Notes under the pieces: generated by a model
What the model saw: only the letters and a program-made list of their open reading frames with translations
The model's database searches: none
What the model was told of the DNA's origin: nothing
Origin: Telmatactis stephensoni
Taxonomy: Eukaryota; Cnidaria; Anthozoa; Actiniaria; Isophelliidae
Length of the DNA: 64,000 bases
NCBI GenBank assembly: GCA_029948255.1
Contig: JALIZF010001820.1
Span: forward strand, 543,501-607,500
Direction: 5' to 3'
Position numbers and translations under genes: made by a program
Shown: positions 44,153-55,900 of the stretch, one piece after another
How positions within the stretch are numbered: the stretch's first letter is position 1
How the letters are laid out: each line of letters opens with the position of its first letter

Positions 44153-47104
44153 CAAGCTGTACGGAAAATGACCATGAAGGAGTGTTTGAAAGCGTCACTG
44201 AAGCTTGCAGCTATTGGAAATCTCTCTGGGAACAGAATAGCGGAACTGGAGACTCAAATGTTATGTGGTTAAAGGATGTTAGAAGAGCGTTCAATGAACT
44301 AGTGCCAGTCCCCCCTGAAGAAAGTTTCAATCTTGACACTAGCCAATGCCGTTATCAAAAAGAAGCGCAATTGGAGCGCTCCAGGACCGGACCGAATATC
44401 CAATTACTGGTGGAAAAAAGCTGTGTGTCTTCATGAGGGAATCGAAAGATGCTTTGAGGCAATTGGATCGGGTTCAGAGGATTATCCGCAGTGGTTCACC
44501 GGGGGGAAAACAACTCTAATTCCTAAACCAGGCGAGTTCAGCAGTGCCAATCAGAGGCCCATTACCTGCCTCAATACAGTGTATAAGTGGTATACTTCAT
44601 GCTTACTTATACCCATTGACCAACATCTTGACAAACATGGTCTAATGGAAAGAGAACAAAGAGGAGCAAAGGCCCATTGTAGCGGCACAGTAGATAATTT
44701 ACTTATAGACAGAATGGTGTGCCAGGATAGCCAGAACGGAAGTAGAAATGTAAGCATGGCTTGGATCGATGTAAGGAAAGCTTTTGATTCAGTGAGTCAC
44801 GCATGGTTGCTGGAAATGATGACGCTCCACAAATTCCCTGAGTGGCTGTGTAGTGCTGTGGAAAGACTGAGTAAAAGCTGGAATACAAGAATTGCAGTTA
44901 AGACCAAACAAGGAAGTGAAATCTCTGAGACCATCCGTTTTAACAAAGGGCTCCCGCAAGGTGATGCGTTATGTCCGAGGCTCTTCACTCTATGCATCAA
45001 CCCGATAGCCTGGAAGTTGAAAGCCTCAGAGGGTTACAAGTTGTCTAAGCCGATCTCTGATAAAGTGACACACCTGCTTTATATAGACGATATGAAGATC
45101 TTTGCAGCCTCAGAGAGCAAATTGGAGAGAGTTCTAAAGATGACCAAGTCAGCCATGGAAGACGTGGGTCTAGCGTGGAATGAAAAGAAGTGCTCGATTG
45201 TACATGTTAAGAGGGGATCCCTTGACAATAGTTCTACTGGTTTAAAGATCGACGAATCACAGATGATTACCACCTTGAAAGATGGCACACATTACAAATT
45301 CCTAGGTGTTATGGAAAACGTGAAACAAGATGATAATGTAGTCTTATGGGGTGCCTCAAAAGTATATCTACAGAGACTCTCGGTCATATGGTCGAGTCCA
45401 TTATCAGATTTCAATAAAGTTGTTGCTTCCAACCAATATGCACTGCCAGCTCTCACCTACCCAATGTGGACGCAGACGTGGCCTTTGTCTGAGCTACAAA
45501 GAATTGACAGAGAAAGTCGCAAGATCATCAAGGAAAATGGGGGTATACATCCGTTAGGATCGAATGAGCTTCTATACCTACCAAGAAAGCTGGGGGGAAG
45601 GGGACTGAAATCTATAGAATCTGAGTACAAGATGACAAAAGTCAAGACCGCCACTAAAGTGTACACCAACGAAGACCCTACTATGAAACTGGTTCGAGAA
45701 TTTGAAGAGAAATCTGTCCGGATGGGTAGGCGCTCCCTAATAAAGGATGCTGACAGGTATGCTGCGGAATTGGGAATTAATCTTAAACTTCAGTACCCCA
45801 ACCCAATTGGTTACACTGAAACAAACGAGGAGATACAAGCTGACAAGATTGGAGCGTGGATGCGGAAAGCAGAACAGTGCAAAAGAGTCAAAGAGCTCAA
45901 AGACCAAAAATGGCAAGGGAAATTCCTTGAAGCCAGATGGAAAGATGAAGAGATCAAGGATTGCTTTAGTTGGCTACATGAATGGAAATCAGCACCATCA
46001 CACACCATAGCAGGTGTATATGAGCTATATCAACAGTTGCTTCCTACGAGATTATATCATCATAACAAGACAAAGACAAATTCAGATCCAGATGTTAAAT
46101 GCCGCATGTGTGGTAAAGCAGCTGAGAGCGTACAGCACGTTCTTTCCGCATGCAGCACCCTAGCTCAAAGTAAGTACCTTGTAAGACACAACGCAGCCCT
46201 AAAGATTCTATTCTTCGAATTGCTTAAAGATCTGGACCTGATAGAAACCATCCCGCCTTGGTATTCACCTGTAAAACCTAAGCCAGAATACCAGAATGAC
46301 AGAGCCCAAGCACTATGGGATATCCCACTCTTTGCGGAAAATACTGAGGTGAGGTCCAACCGTATCGACGCACGCATCGTGGATAAGAAGGAAAAACGAG
46401 TCATTCTCTTAGAAATGAGTTGTCCGTGGCTGGAAAATCGACAGGAGAAGCAAGCAGAAAAATCATCGAAATATGCACCGTTGAGATGGGAGTTAAAGAA
46501 GAGATACCCTGATTATGAAGTCAAACAATATATCATTATCGACGTCCTGGGAGGATATTCACGAGAATTGTTTGACACTGTTAAAGAGTTACTTGGAGTT
46601 AAGAGAACAAAGGATGTATTATTTCGCATGCAGAAGTCAATTATCTCTAGCAGTTTGAACATTGCAAGAACTTTCAAGATTCAGACATTGTAAAAGGGAC
46701 ACCATATCGCAAGAATTTCTAGGATTCAGACTTTGTTGAAAGATAAACATTAGCTGATAAAGACTGGTTTTTAAGATGTAATTTATTTTTTGTCACTTTC
46801 CATTATTAGGAATAGGTTGGGAGGGTTAACTAAGCAGATGAATTATTTATTTATTTATATATATTTTTATATAGGGATGTCCCTGAGAGCCCGATTAGCG
46901 AAATCCGGGACATAAGGCCCGGGATGGGGCCGTCCTGGATTGATGTTAATCTGGCCCTTAGCGATATGTATGTATGGCCCATAGCCAATGTAAATAATTG
47001 TATTATCCCATAGGTTACGCTTCGCGCCCTATGTGGAATTGTATATGCATATAGTTTTTTTTTTTTTTTAATAAACTGCATAATAATAATAATAATAATA
47101 ATAA
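44120..47104 (+). mobile_element. 5'-truncated R4/Dong-like LINE between TAA repeats
   Basis: Contains the ORF described next, then about 390 bp of 3' UTR ending AATAAACTGCA followed by (TAA)n at 47083-47104. TAA repeats also lie at the left end. Restriction-like-endonuclease LINEs of the R4 clade include Dong, which is known to insert into TAA repeats; the flanking repeats here fit that habit. The 5' part, with the N-terminal DNA-binding region, is missing. Confidence 0.8.
44143..46693 (+). pseudogene. Reverse transcriptase plus restriction-like endonuclease ORF (R4 clade)
   Basis: The first part (44143 to about 44335) encodes NDHEGVFESVTEACSYWKSL and related pre-RT sequence. A +1 shift near 44330-44337 leads to the 786-codon frame from 44333 to 46693. 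In that frame: RT with QRPITCLNTVYKW, MAWIDVRKAFDSVSH, GLPQGDALCP and the catalytic YIDD (residues 250-253); a CX2CX8HX4C knuckle (C590, C593, H602, C607); then a restriction-like endonuclease with R677, D679 and a downstream E in ILLEMSCPW. The order RT - CCHC - RLE is that of R2/R4-type LINEs; the RPITCLNT wording favours R4. The domains downstream of the frameshift are open and complete, so the copy is young, but it lacks a 5' end and cannot be autonomous as it stands. Confidence 0.88.
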
Positions 47105-47411
47105 TATAGACCCGTCAGCTAAAGCTGGTATCAATGGGTGCCCTCGTACGATCTCGAGTAAAGGCTCGTGCAATTATACGAAAGCTTTCAAAAGATCACA
47201 CTCGTATGTACTGTTGAATTACAAACTGCACACGGTAAGGTCGTCAACTAATTTGTTATTTACAATGCTCCGCAATCAACATGATTGTAATGTACTGAGT
47301 ATAACAGTATAACGAATAATTGCAGTCAGAATCGATAATAGACTGATGAGTGCATTAATGAAAAATACCTCACAATTAATTTCTATTATTGGTTTTTTTT
47401 TCTGCCTACAG
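47105..47411. other. Flank 3' of the LINE, no gene seen
   Basis: No exon with certainty. A pyrimidine tract (about 47391-47403) precedes the candidate exon at 47412. Confidence 0.35.
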
Positions 47412-47554
47412 ATGTTTTCCAGGAAATGCAGGATACGACAACACAAGACCTTTATGGACCATCATTAAAAGATATAGTCGGACAGAATCTGTTAAAAAAA
47501 GAAACTATGGTACTACAAACACTGAAAAGACTTCTATGTGGAAAATGTGTATAA
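47412..47554 (+). CDS. Candidate orphan terminal exon (unknown protein)
   Basis: After T-run CTGCCTACAG, a textbook acceptor, a 46-codon frame starts in phase 1 (VFQEMQDTTTQDLYGPSLKD, then IVGQNLLKKETMVLQTLKRL) and ends with TAA. Composition and acceptor look like a genuine last exon, but no matching upstream exon was found on the plus strand (the LINE intervenes). It may be a captured gene fragment or an exon of a mobile element. I do not recognise the protein. Confidence 0.3.
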
Positions 47555-47645
47555 TTGGTTTTCATAAGCCCGAAGTAATTAACGAGCAGCGATGCTCGGA
47601 ATGGTGTTAAACTACTGCGAGAACAAGACGCTCGTTTAAACGTAC

Positions 47646-47715
47646 ACTCGGCGGGATTTCGATCCTCCACGGCTGAGCATGCGCACGCGCTGAGCACGCT
47701 AGGTCCGCCGAGTGA
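47646..47715 (-). other. tRNA-like hairpin with 10-bp stem
   Basis: CACTCGGCGG (47646-47655) pairs perfectly with CCGCCGAGTG (47706-47715). On the minus strand the interior includes GGATCGAAATCC, close to a pol III B box, and an A-box-like GACCTAGCGTGCTCAGCG. The T-stem is poor, so it is more likely a tRNA-derived repeat than a tRNA. Confidence 0.35.
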
Positions 47716-47843
47716 CAAGGGCTCAAAAGTTGACAAGGAACCAGTGGCAAGTTATTGTTCCTACTATTCCTGTCTTCTAGCTTCCGACAGCTATAAAATG
47801 AAATAAGCATAGCTATAATAAACTTTAATAAATCTAAATGATC

Positions 47844-50800
47844 TTATGCGTAAATGATGCGAAATATAACATCTTGGAGTTTTGTTGGCAACACAGCCCC
47901 GATTGCAAGTTTCCCTGCCGCAGGACCAATCAAACTTCGAGGTGATGGGTCACGTGATGTCACTCTATCCACGATGGCATTCACAATCATTTCAACATCA
48001 GAACAAGCGTCTGTATCGAACATATCCTTGATCGCCTTACGAACTAGAAAGAAAGATAAAATAGTGAGTGTCAGATTTTTGAACATCGTAGTTTACGTGT
48101 TGAGGGCCTTCCACAAAAGAGCGAATTTTCGATAACAAATTTTCTTTGACAAATATTTTGTGCTTGTGTGGATGAGAAAATTTTGACAAAGTATCATGTG
48201 ACCAATACCGATTGCCATGTGAAGTATGGTCACAAAAAATGGGCTCGTCTGAGAGAGTGTTTACATGGCACTAGGATCATCCTAGTAGGCGAATCACCCT
48301 ACCTGCTATACATTTACTGCATTCTGTTTACATGGAAATTTGTGTCTTCACTTCGGGTACTAGGATCATTCTACTAAACAGAATGCAGCAAATGTATAGC
48401 AGGTAGGATGATCCTTGTGCTAGGATGATCCTTGTACTAGGATGATCCTAGTGCCATGTAAACACTCCCTGAAAGAGCCTTTGACATCGGGTCCAGCAAA
48501 GCACACGTACATTGACAAAATCTAACAGTTGGGACACTGACTTCTGCTTCTCGATGCATTTGTACATAAAGAACTTATCACCAGTTTTAAATACAATGCA
48601 CTGAAAGCCTCCAGAATATTGCAGGTTTTCTAAATGCTAGCCTATGAACAGGCTCAGGGGAGGGGAGCAGGAAGAGGGAAGGGCTCTCTCTCTCTCCTCT
48701 TCCTCCTCCCCTCCCCCGCCCCTGAGCCTGTTCACAAGCTATCTAAATGCTAACTTCGTTTTCTCAGTTAACTATATAGCTTCCTTAGTAAAAGACGTTT
48801 CTTATAGATTCTTGAGGTTTGTAATCCATTCTAAACGAAAGTCGAAATACGAAGTTTCCGCGCCATCAATAATGTTCTCGTTTCTTTATCTAAATATTGG
48901 ATATAACGATGAACATTTTCGGTTTGTCTCGAATTCACAATACCTCATTGGTGAATATAAAAAAGTGGAAAGAATGCTTTGAATTGGAAGTTTTACTAAC
49001 CATTTTGGAAGCCTTCTTCTCCGCCATATTCTTCTCTCATTTCATCAGTCAATCCTTTCCACAAAGACGCCAGCTTCTTCCCAGCGACGTCGGCAATCAT
49101 AGATGTCTTAAAAGGCTGAGCGGGTTCGACGACACACACTTTAACTTTCCAGTCAACCATCTCTCGTCGTAAGGCATCGGAAAAAGCCTCAACACCATAC
49201 TTAGTAATGTGGTATGGTGCAAGGCCACGTAGTACAATTAAACCTGTGAATGAAAAGTAATTACATAATAATTGGTATATAAAGCGCGCTCTGATTGGTC
49301 GAGAACTATGTGTGATTACCGTACACACGCATAGATGGCGTCAACGTTACACGCGCGCTCTGATTGGTCGAAATGTTTCGATCGATGAATATTATATAAA
49401 AGAATTTTTTTCGATTCCGTGTGTCTGTACTCTGATAGATGCACAGAAGACTTCAAAATGTGATGAGAACAACATAACAGTCACGCCACTCGACTTCGTC
49501 TCGTGACATACTTTTTTCTTCTCAGCACATTTTGACGTCATCTGTGCATCTATTAGAGTACAGACGCACGGAAAAATGGAACATTTTTGTGAAGTAAAGC
49601 CATGTTTACACTTGAGTGTTAAGCCCAATTTACACTGACAACCTATTTAGTGCACGGTACACTTTTTCTGGGCACGCAGGCCCACAGTTTTTGGCACGGC
49701 GACCGTAATTATCATCGTGTGAACAGAAAATTTGTAGGCCTGATATGTATGGTCAAGTATGCAATACCGCAAAATGATCGGTCCGCATGACAAGATTTCG
49801 GAGTGGCGTGTCATAAAATGTTATCGTGTAAACAAGGCTTTTGACTGCAGACACGTTAAAACAATAATTACCAGTCATCGTAAAAATTAAACAAGTTTAC
49901 ACCCTAGTCTAAACACTGCCTAATAGTAAGTAGTAATAGTCGATTTTAAAACATAAGATAAAATTCTGAGCCTTAGCAATAACCTTATATGGTTGGGACA
50001 CGGCGGTCCGCTGCCGCTCACAAAATCCCGTATGGAATCGCACACAGCTCATCCGGTTTAGCCTAGGTCCAGTTCAGTCCGAGGGGGAGGGGAGCTTTGG
50101 AATAGGGCATGGAAGATCAAGATTTTTGGTCTGGGACAGGATCAGGGAACTCCCCCTTCCCCCACCGAGTTCAGTATTAGACTGGATTCGTTTAGGATCT
50201 GTGAACATGTCTTACCTGCGCCGCTACTAATGTTCACAATTCGTCCCTTTGCCTTCTTCACTAGTGGCAGGAAGGTTTTGGTGACTTCAATCAAACCCCA
50301 CAAGTTGACATCAGCCAATTTCTTGTAGTCTTCCATCTTGAACCATTCTAATGGGCCAGTTATCAGACAGCCAGCGTTATTGACGACGGCCCATACACCT
50401 TTGTCACGTAGAAAGTAAGAAAGTAATGGTAAGTGTAATGGTTGTAGAGGATTGGAAACTAGGCTATTATGAAAATGGTTTAACGTGGCCCGCAGCATTT
50501 TTTCATTGACTTGTACGCTTCCGCTTTTCATTTCATAGGAAATGATCTGCTTATTCTAGACTTATTAAAACGAACTTCACGCCAGTTATCAGGCGTAGAC
50601 GAAAGCTTTGAATAGTGTTTCAGATTCATCAGCGTTACCTTAGCTACGATAAACAAAAATGACTGAAATCAGTTTTTGTAAATTCTCTCTCGATTTCGAA
50701 GAGTTATAGAAAAGCAAACGTAATAAACTACACAAAATTAAGCAACCAAACTAAGATAGGATTCAAAGTGTGACGATAGCAATTTTGAATAAATTACATC

Positions 50801-51776
50801 ATAGAACTGATGTATATTTGTTTTTAGTTCGCAATTTAATCGAAACCGCTTTCTCAAAAGGAAGTATACATGCAGGAGGTGCAAAAGGTTGCGAGCCACC
50901 TTAAACAAAACTAGAGCAGTTTTCATATGAGTGATGAAACGCACTACGCCATGTTGTGGCTGTGTCAGTACTGTGTTGACAATAAAAACATTCAAAATTC
51001 CTGCCATAACCGTGCCCATGTCATCAGTTCACGGTCATATGTGAAATCTACTCTAGTCTAGCCGGCGTGTATTAGAAAAGGTTCAACTACAACTACACTG
51101 ATACTGATGGTCAGCATGGATGAACTTTTACGTAATGCTGTGTAAAAATCAGTTGTTTGCACAGGGCAGGCTTATGATGAATAATAATAAGTTTTTATCT
51201 GCAAGTGATCATAAACGCGTTTATAACAGACCCTCAAAAAGTTCCACAGATAAGCAGAGAGGCTGAGAAGAGGCCACACATTTGGAGTGATCTTAACCCC
51301 TTGAACTGACCTCAGGTTTTATGTCGTGATCTTGATACTTTTTTACCCAATGTGAGAGATGGTTCATAACGTTTGAAGACCAACGCAGTGTGCAAACAAC
51401 CGAATACTGAGAATAACCGTCAAAATAACACAGACTATATACCTTTATCAGATACCATGTTCTTCACTTGAACAAAGACATCTTGAATCTGTTTGGAGTC
51501 AGTCACATTCATAAGCACACTAACCAAACGATCACTACAAACGCTTTGCAGGTTTTCTTGGCCTTCCTTCGTCAGACAACCAGCGATCACACGGAATCCC
51601 AGCTTATCCAAGCGAATTGCAGTGCTCTTGCCAAATCCCGTGTCACAACCAGTAATGACAACATATTTGTTGTGATAGTCACCAACTTTGGGTTTTGGAA
51701 ACAACGACTTGAGAAAGTACCACAAGACTAGTAGGGCTATGATGGAAGTTGGAATGACCATGTACAATGGATACAT
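47844..51776 (-). CDS. SDR9C-like membrane-anchored dehydrogenase, copy F
   Basis: Exons 51443-51776, 50216-50398, 49001-49243, 47844-48043 (960 nt, 319 residues, stop TAA), GT-AG, all phase 1. The exon 2 acceptor reads GACAAAG, a weaker context than the TTACAG of other copies. Motifs TGCDTGFG 42-49, NNAG 118-121, N143, S170 (NISSGAG), Y183, K187 (YHITK) are all present. Exon 4 is divergent (VRKAIKDMFDTDACSDVEMI; SLIGPAAGKLAIGAV) and shares only about half its residues with copy D, although exon 1 differs from D at two of 334 bases. First gene of the array in transcription order. Introns 2 and 3 contain several MITE-like elements. Confidence 0.92.
48257..48468. mobile_element. Fold-back MITE with GTGTTTACATGGCACTAGGA ends
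   Basis: GTGTTTACATGGCACTAGGA at the left and its reverse at the right are exact. Inner arms share CTACCTGCTATACATTTACT-like and CATTCTGTTTA/TAAACAGAATG blocks, and GGATGATCCT is repeated three times near the right end. In intron 3 of gene F. Confidence 0.85.
48646..48737. mobile_element. Small palindrome with GAACAGGCTCAGGGG ends
   Basis: GAACAGGCTCAGGGG and CCCCTGAGCCTGTTC are exact inverted ends of a 92-bp purine/pyrimidine-rich palindrome with a (CT)n centre, in intron 3 of gene F. Confidence 0.8.
49412..49576. mobile_element. Fold-back MITE with TTCCGTG(T/C)GTCTGTACTCT ends
   Basis: TTCCGTGTGTCTGTACTCTG at the left and CAGACGCACGGAA at the right pair with few mismatches, then AGATGCACAGA/TCTGTGCATCT and ATGTGATGAGAA-type inner sequence. 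In intron 2 of gene F. Just left of it (49275-49375) GCGCGCTCTGATTGGTCGA occurs twice. Confidence 0.75.
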
Positions 51777-52071
51777 CTTGAAAGACGGAATTTGACAACA
51801 AAAAAGCTAAGAAAATAGTAGGGAAAACTTTGGTTCTCTTTCAGTTTCACTAGACAGTGTTTGAATTCGTGTTACAAAGTGAACATCAAATCACGTGCTC
51901 CGTGGCATAGCGTGACGCGTGACTTCAGTATTCTCATTGACGTGACCATCGGATTCAGAAGACGTTAAAGTATATTGAAAATCGAGTAGTAAAATTATGT
52001 AGCTGCAATATAATTTTAATTACTACGAATGGAAAAAAGGTATGCAAAATCTAGCCCATCAAAAATTGATT
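51777..52071. promoter_or_regulatory. Presumed promoter region of SDR gene F
   Basis: Inferred only from position upstream of the gene F ATG. Contains a CACGTG hexamer in AATCACGTGCTCC near 51890. No TATA box or initiator can be assigned with confidence. Confidence 0.3.
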
Positions 52072-52119
52072 AAATCCCGTGTCACAGCCAGTAATGAGAA
52101 CATAGTTGTTGTGATAGTC
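52072..52119 (-). pseudogene. Orphan 48-bp fragment of SDR exon 1
   Basis: AAATCCCGTGTCACAGCCAG through GTTGTGATAGTCC matches the plus-strand image of exon 1 with one difference (ATAGTT for ATACTT). It encodes DYHN(N)YVLITGCDTGF, the dinucleotide-binding core. It sits about 300 bp upstream of gene F with no other SDR sequence beside it. It matches the A/B/C/E type (CAGCCAGTAATGAG), not the D/F type (CAACCAGTAATGAC) of its neighbour F. Confidence 0.85.
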
Positions 52120-52289
52120 CTTCGCAGGCAGTTTTGAGTCTTACACTGTACATCATTTCCTATGCAGACGAGTTTAGTCTCGTCACGCAACGTTGGAGCA
52201 TTACGTGACGAGACTGAACAGGGCTTCGACTAAGACTAAACAATATATGAAAATCTAAAGTGTTTGTAAACCTTCTTTAAATAAAGTTT

Positions 52290-52445
52290 ATTCATTCATC
52301 CATCCATTCATTTATTCATTCATTTATCCATTCATCCATCCATCAATCCATGCATTCATTCATCCAATTATTTATTCATCCATCCATCCATTTCTGTTTC
52401 ATCCATCAATTCATTCATCTATCCATCCAAATGTTCATTCCATTG
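52290..52445. repeat. Degenerate (CATT/CATC)n microsatellite
   Basis: About 150 bp of ATTCATCC/ATTCATTT tetranucleotide variants. A shorter CTTT run follows at 52525-52545. Confidence 0.9.
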
Positions 52446-52980
52446 AAGGGAAAGTAACCATATTCATACTTATTTTGACACACTTTTATTTGTTTTTATC
52501 TATGTATTTGTGTGTATGTGTTTTTTCTTTCTTTCTTTCTTTTCCTTTCCTTTTCTTAGGACTTTAAGGATTAAGGCTTCAAAATACTAGTTACAGGTCT
52601 TCATTTGTAGACCAGATGAATTATTTATCCATTTGTTTACAAATTGCTATGATTTAAATGGAAACATTCTATATACATTGGATTAAAATTCTTCGACATG
52701 CATTCTATTTCATACAAATTATTATCAAATTATTGCAATTAAATAATAATATTAATCATTATCAATTAATAATATCTAACTATTATGGCATCTAGAATAC
52801 TTATCACACTATTAGAATCAAATAATGGAGGTATATGACTATACTAATACTATTAATGATCACTTTCCTGAAAATGCACATTCGTGGCTCAATGTTCAGC
52901 TGCAGCACCATAACACAGGTTTCCCAATTAATGCTTGATTCTTCTACCACAGGATTCCCACCACAGTAACTGTGACCTCT
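52446..52980. other. 3' flank of the adenylate kinase gene
   Basis: AT-rich DNA between the SDR array and the adenylate kinase stop codon, with TTATTATCAAATTATTGC-like repeats near 52720-52780. It should hold the 3' UTR of the kinase gene. No exon recognised. Confidence 0.4.
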
Positions 52981-55900
52981 TCACTTTGTGTTAAAGAAGT
53001 TTTCTTGTAGATACTCTTTCACAACAGGCCATATTACATTTGTTTCTGTTCCAGCAAATGATTGAACTTTATCAAGTTTACTAAAATTAGAAAGTAAACA
53101 TACTTTTATAGCAATATATAGCTATTTAGATATGGTTTATAGGAGAGGAAATGAGTGTTCCCCTGAGTATTACTGAGTACTCCTGCTGTCTCCCCAGCTC
53201 CTCAGTTCCTTGAACTCCCCTCCCCTCACATAGGATACCACACAGCTAACTACCCCATTTCTCACAGACTTAAAACAAGAAACTACATGCACACTAGCTT
53301 GATGCAGGTCCTCTGTTCCTTTTAGCTCTCCCCCTCTCCCTAGTCCCCTTCCCCTTGATCCCTCCCCTCCCCTTCCCTTCCTCCCATCCCTTGAATAGGC
53401 CAGCACGCATTTCTTTCCCATTTCTCACAAACTTCAAAAAGGAGCCTACATTTTACATTAGACTGACTTAGTCCCTTTAGCTTATTGTACCTGTAATATT
53501 CTATAAGAGGTTTTGTCTGTTCTTCATACTTTTTTAACCTGGCCATCACTGTTTCAGGCTACAACAAAAAATGAAATACTTCTTATATTAATCTTGTTCC
53601 TCTGGAACTTCCACTATAATTGATAGCAGGGGCAGATTTAGGGAAGGGGTGTGGTGGGGTGGGTGCACCAGGCCCTATTTCCTAAAACATTATATGGATC
53701 ATCTACAGCGGCGGCCAAAAATAGTTCGAACACCCCCGCTCCCCCAAATCAATGTTGGTTACCTTCTGGAAGTCCAGCGCCACGGCAAACCAGCCAACAT
53801 TGGATAGGGGGAAAGGGGGTCATTACACAGGGAAGTGTTCGAAACCTTTTGTCCCCCGCTGTCTTGTCTCTAGACAAAAGTTGGAGCATGCGCTGAAGCG
53901 CTAAGTAGACACTTGGAAAAATTTCAGGCAGAAGATTCACTTGAGCAGCTTAGTACTCCGGCTTATATCTTTCTATATTAACCATTTATTAGTAAGAATA
54001 CCGATCAATCTGAAATATTTGTATTTCACCTTCGTTGAAGTAGCTCTGAGATGAAAATTTGTTTGCCAATATGGCGATTTAATTTCTTTTTGCACAAATG
54101 CTTGGTCTTCGAAGGGTTTTGACGCTTGAAATCCCCCAAAAAGTTGGTAAAACATACAAATCACCAAAATACCTTTGTTTGTCGCTGCAAACAATATTGC
54201 AATAATTGGAATACACTTAGGGCGCAAAACAAACTTATCTTGGAGATCGCTGTTCGCGTGGCGGTTAACTTGGTTAAGGAAAACTTGAAATAACCGTCAA
54301 CCATTTCCAGGAATACACTTCATTATTATTATTTTACACTGATTACAGAGCTTTATACTGACAGATATTAAAGTATGGGAGCTTGAAAAGCTTATAAAAA
54401 CACAAAAATTGCAAATTTTGTGAAATGCAGAGTGAATTTACGCAAACGGTTAAGTAAATGGTTAACCTGCACGTTTTCACTCAAGACTAATAATTGTACA
54501 TTTCCTTATCAAACTCGCAGTGCAAACTTAACCGCTCCACTTTCGGTATCCATGGAAGAGAAATGGCGATTTCTGGCTTCTTGTTTTGTGTATTTATAGT
54601 CTATAATACTAGAAAATCAGTCATTTTATAAAATGAATTTCCTTTATGTATTTTAAACGACTATTTATGATGGTTAAGTAGCAGGTTATTCTACTTAACC
54701 ATAACCGTCTGCTTGGGCAGTTCACCTAGAAGTACTGTTCCTAAGACTCTTAAATGCCAAATTCTCGCCCTTAAACTAGGTTCTTAAAATCACCTTAAGA
54801 CACATTCACAGTCTATATTTTTTCCAAGAATTAAATAATACTGCTCAGTTTATTACAACTCTATAAAGAATACACGGCTACAGCCTTGCCAGAGTCACGC
54901 CACTCCAAACTAACTAATAGTCACGCAAGTAGACCACACCTCTTTGCAACACTCAGACAGCGGCGGCCAAAAATAGTTCGAACACCCCCGCTCCCCCAAA
55001 TCAATGTTGGTTACCTTCTGGAAGTCCAGCGCCACGGCAAACCAGCCAACATTGGATAGGGGGAAAGGGGGTCATTACACAGGGAAGTGTTCGAAACCTT
55101 TTGTCCCCCGCTGTCTTGTCTCTAGACAAAAGTTGGAGCATGCGCTGAAGCGCTAAGTAGACACTTGGAAAAATTTCAGGCAGAAGATTCACTTGAGCAG
55201 CTTAGTACTCCGGCTTATATCTTTCTATATTAACCATTTATTAGTAAGAATACCGATCAATCTGAAATATTTGTATTTTACCTTCGTTGAAGTAGCTCTG
55301 AGATGAAAATTTGTTTGCCGATATGGCGATTTAATTTCTTTTTGCACAAATGCTTGGTCTTCGAAGGGTTTTGACGCTTGAAATCCCCCAAAAAGTTGGT
55401 AAAACATACAAATCACCAAAATACCTTTGTTTGTCGCTGCAAACAATATTGCAATAATTGGAATACACTTAGGGCGCAAAACAAACTTATCTTGGAGATC
55501 GCTGTTCGCGTGGCGGTTAACTTGGTTAAGGAAAACTTGAAATAACCGTCAACCATTTCCAGGAATACACTTCATTATTATTATTTTACACTGATTACAG
55601 AGCTTTATACTGACAGATATTAAAGTATGGGAGCTTGAAAAGCTTATAAAAACACAAAAATTGCAAATTTTGTGAAATGCAGAGTGAAACGCAAACGGTT
55701 AAGTAAATGGTTAACCTGCACGTTTTCACTCAAGACTAATAATTGTACATTTCCTTATCAAACTCGCAGTGCAAACTTAACCGCTCCACTTTCGGTATCC
55801 ATGGAAGAGAAATGGCGATTTCTGGCTTCTTGTTTTGTGTATTTATAGTCTATAATACTAGAAAATCAGTCATTTTATAAAATGAATTTCCTTTATGTAT

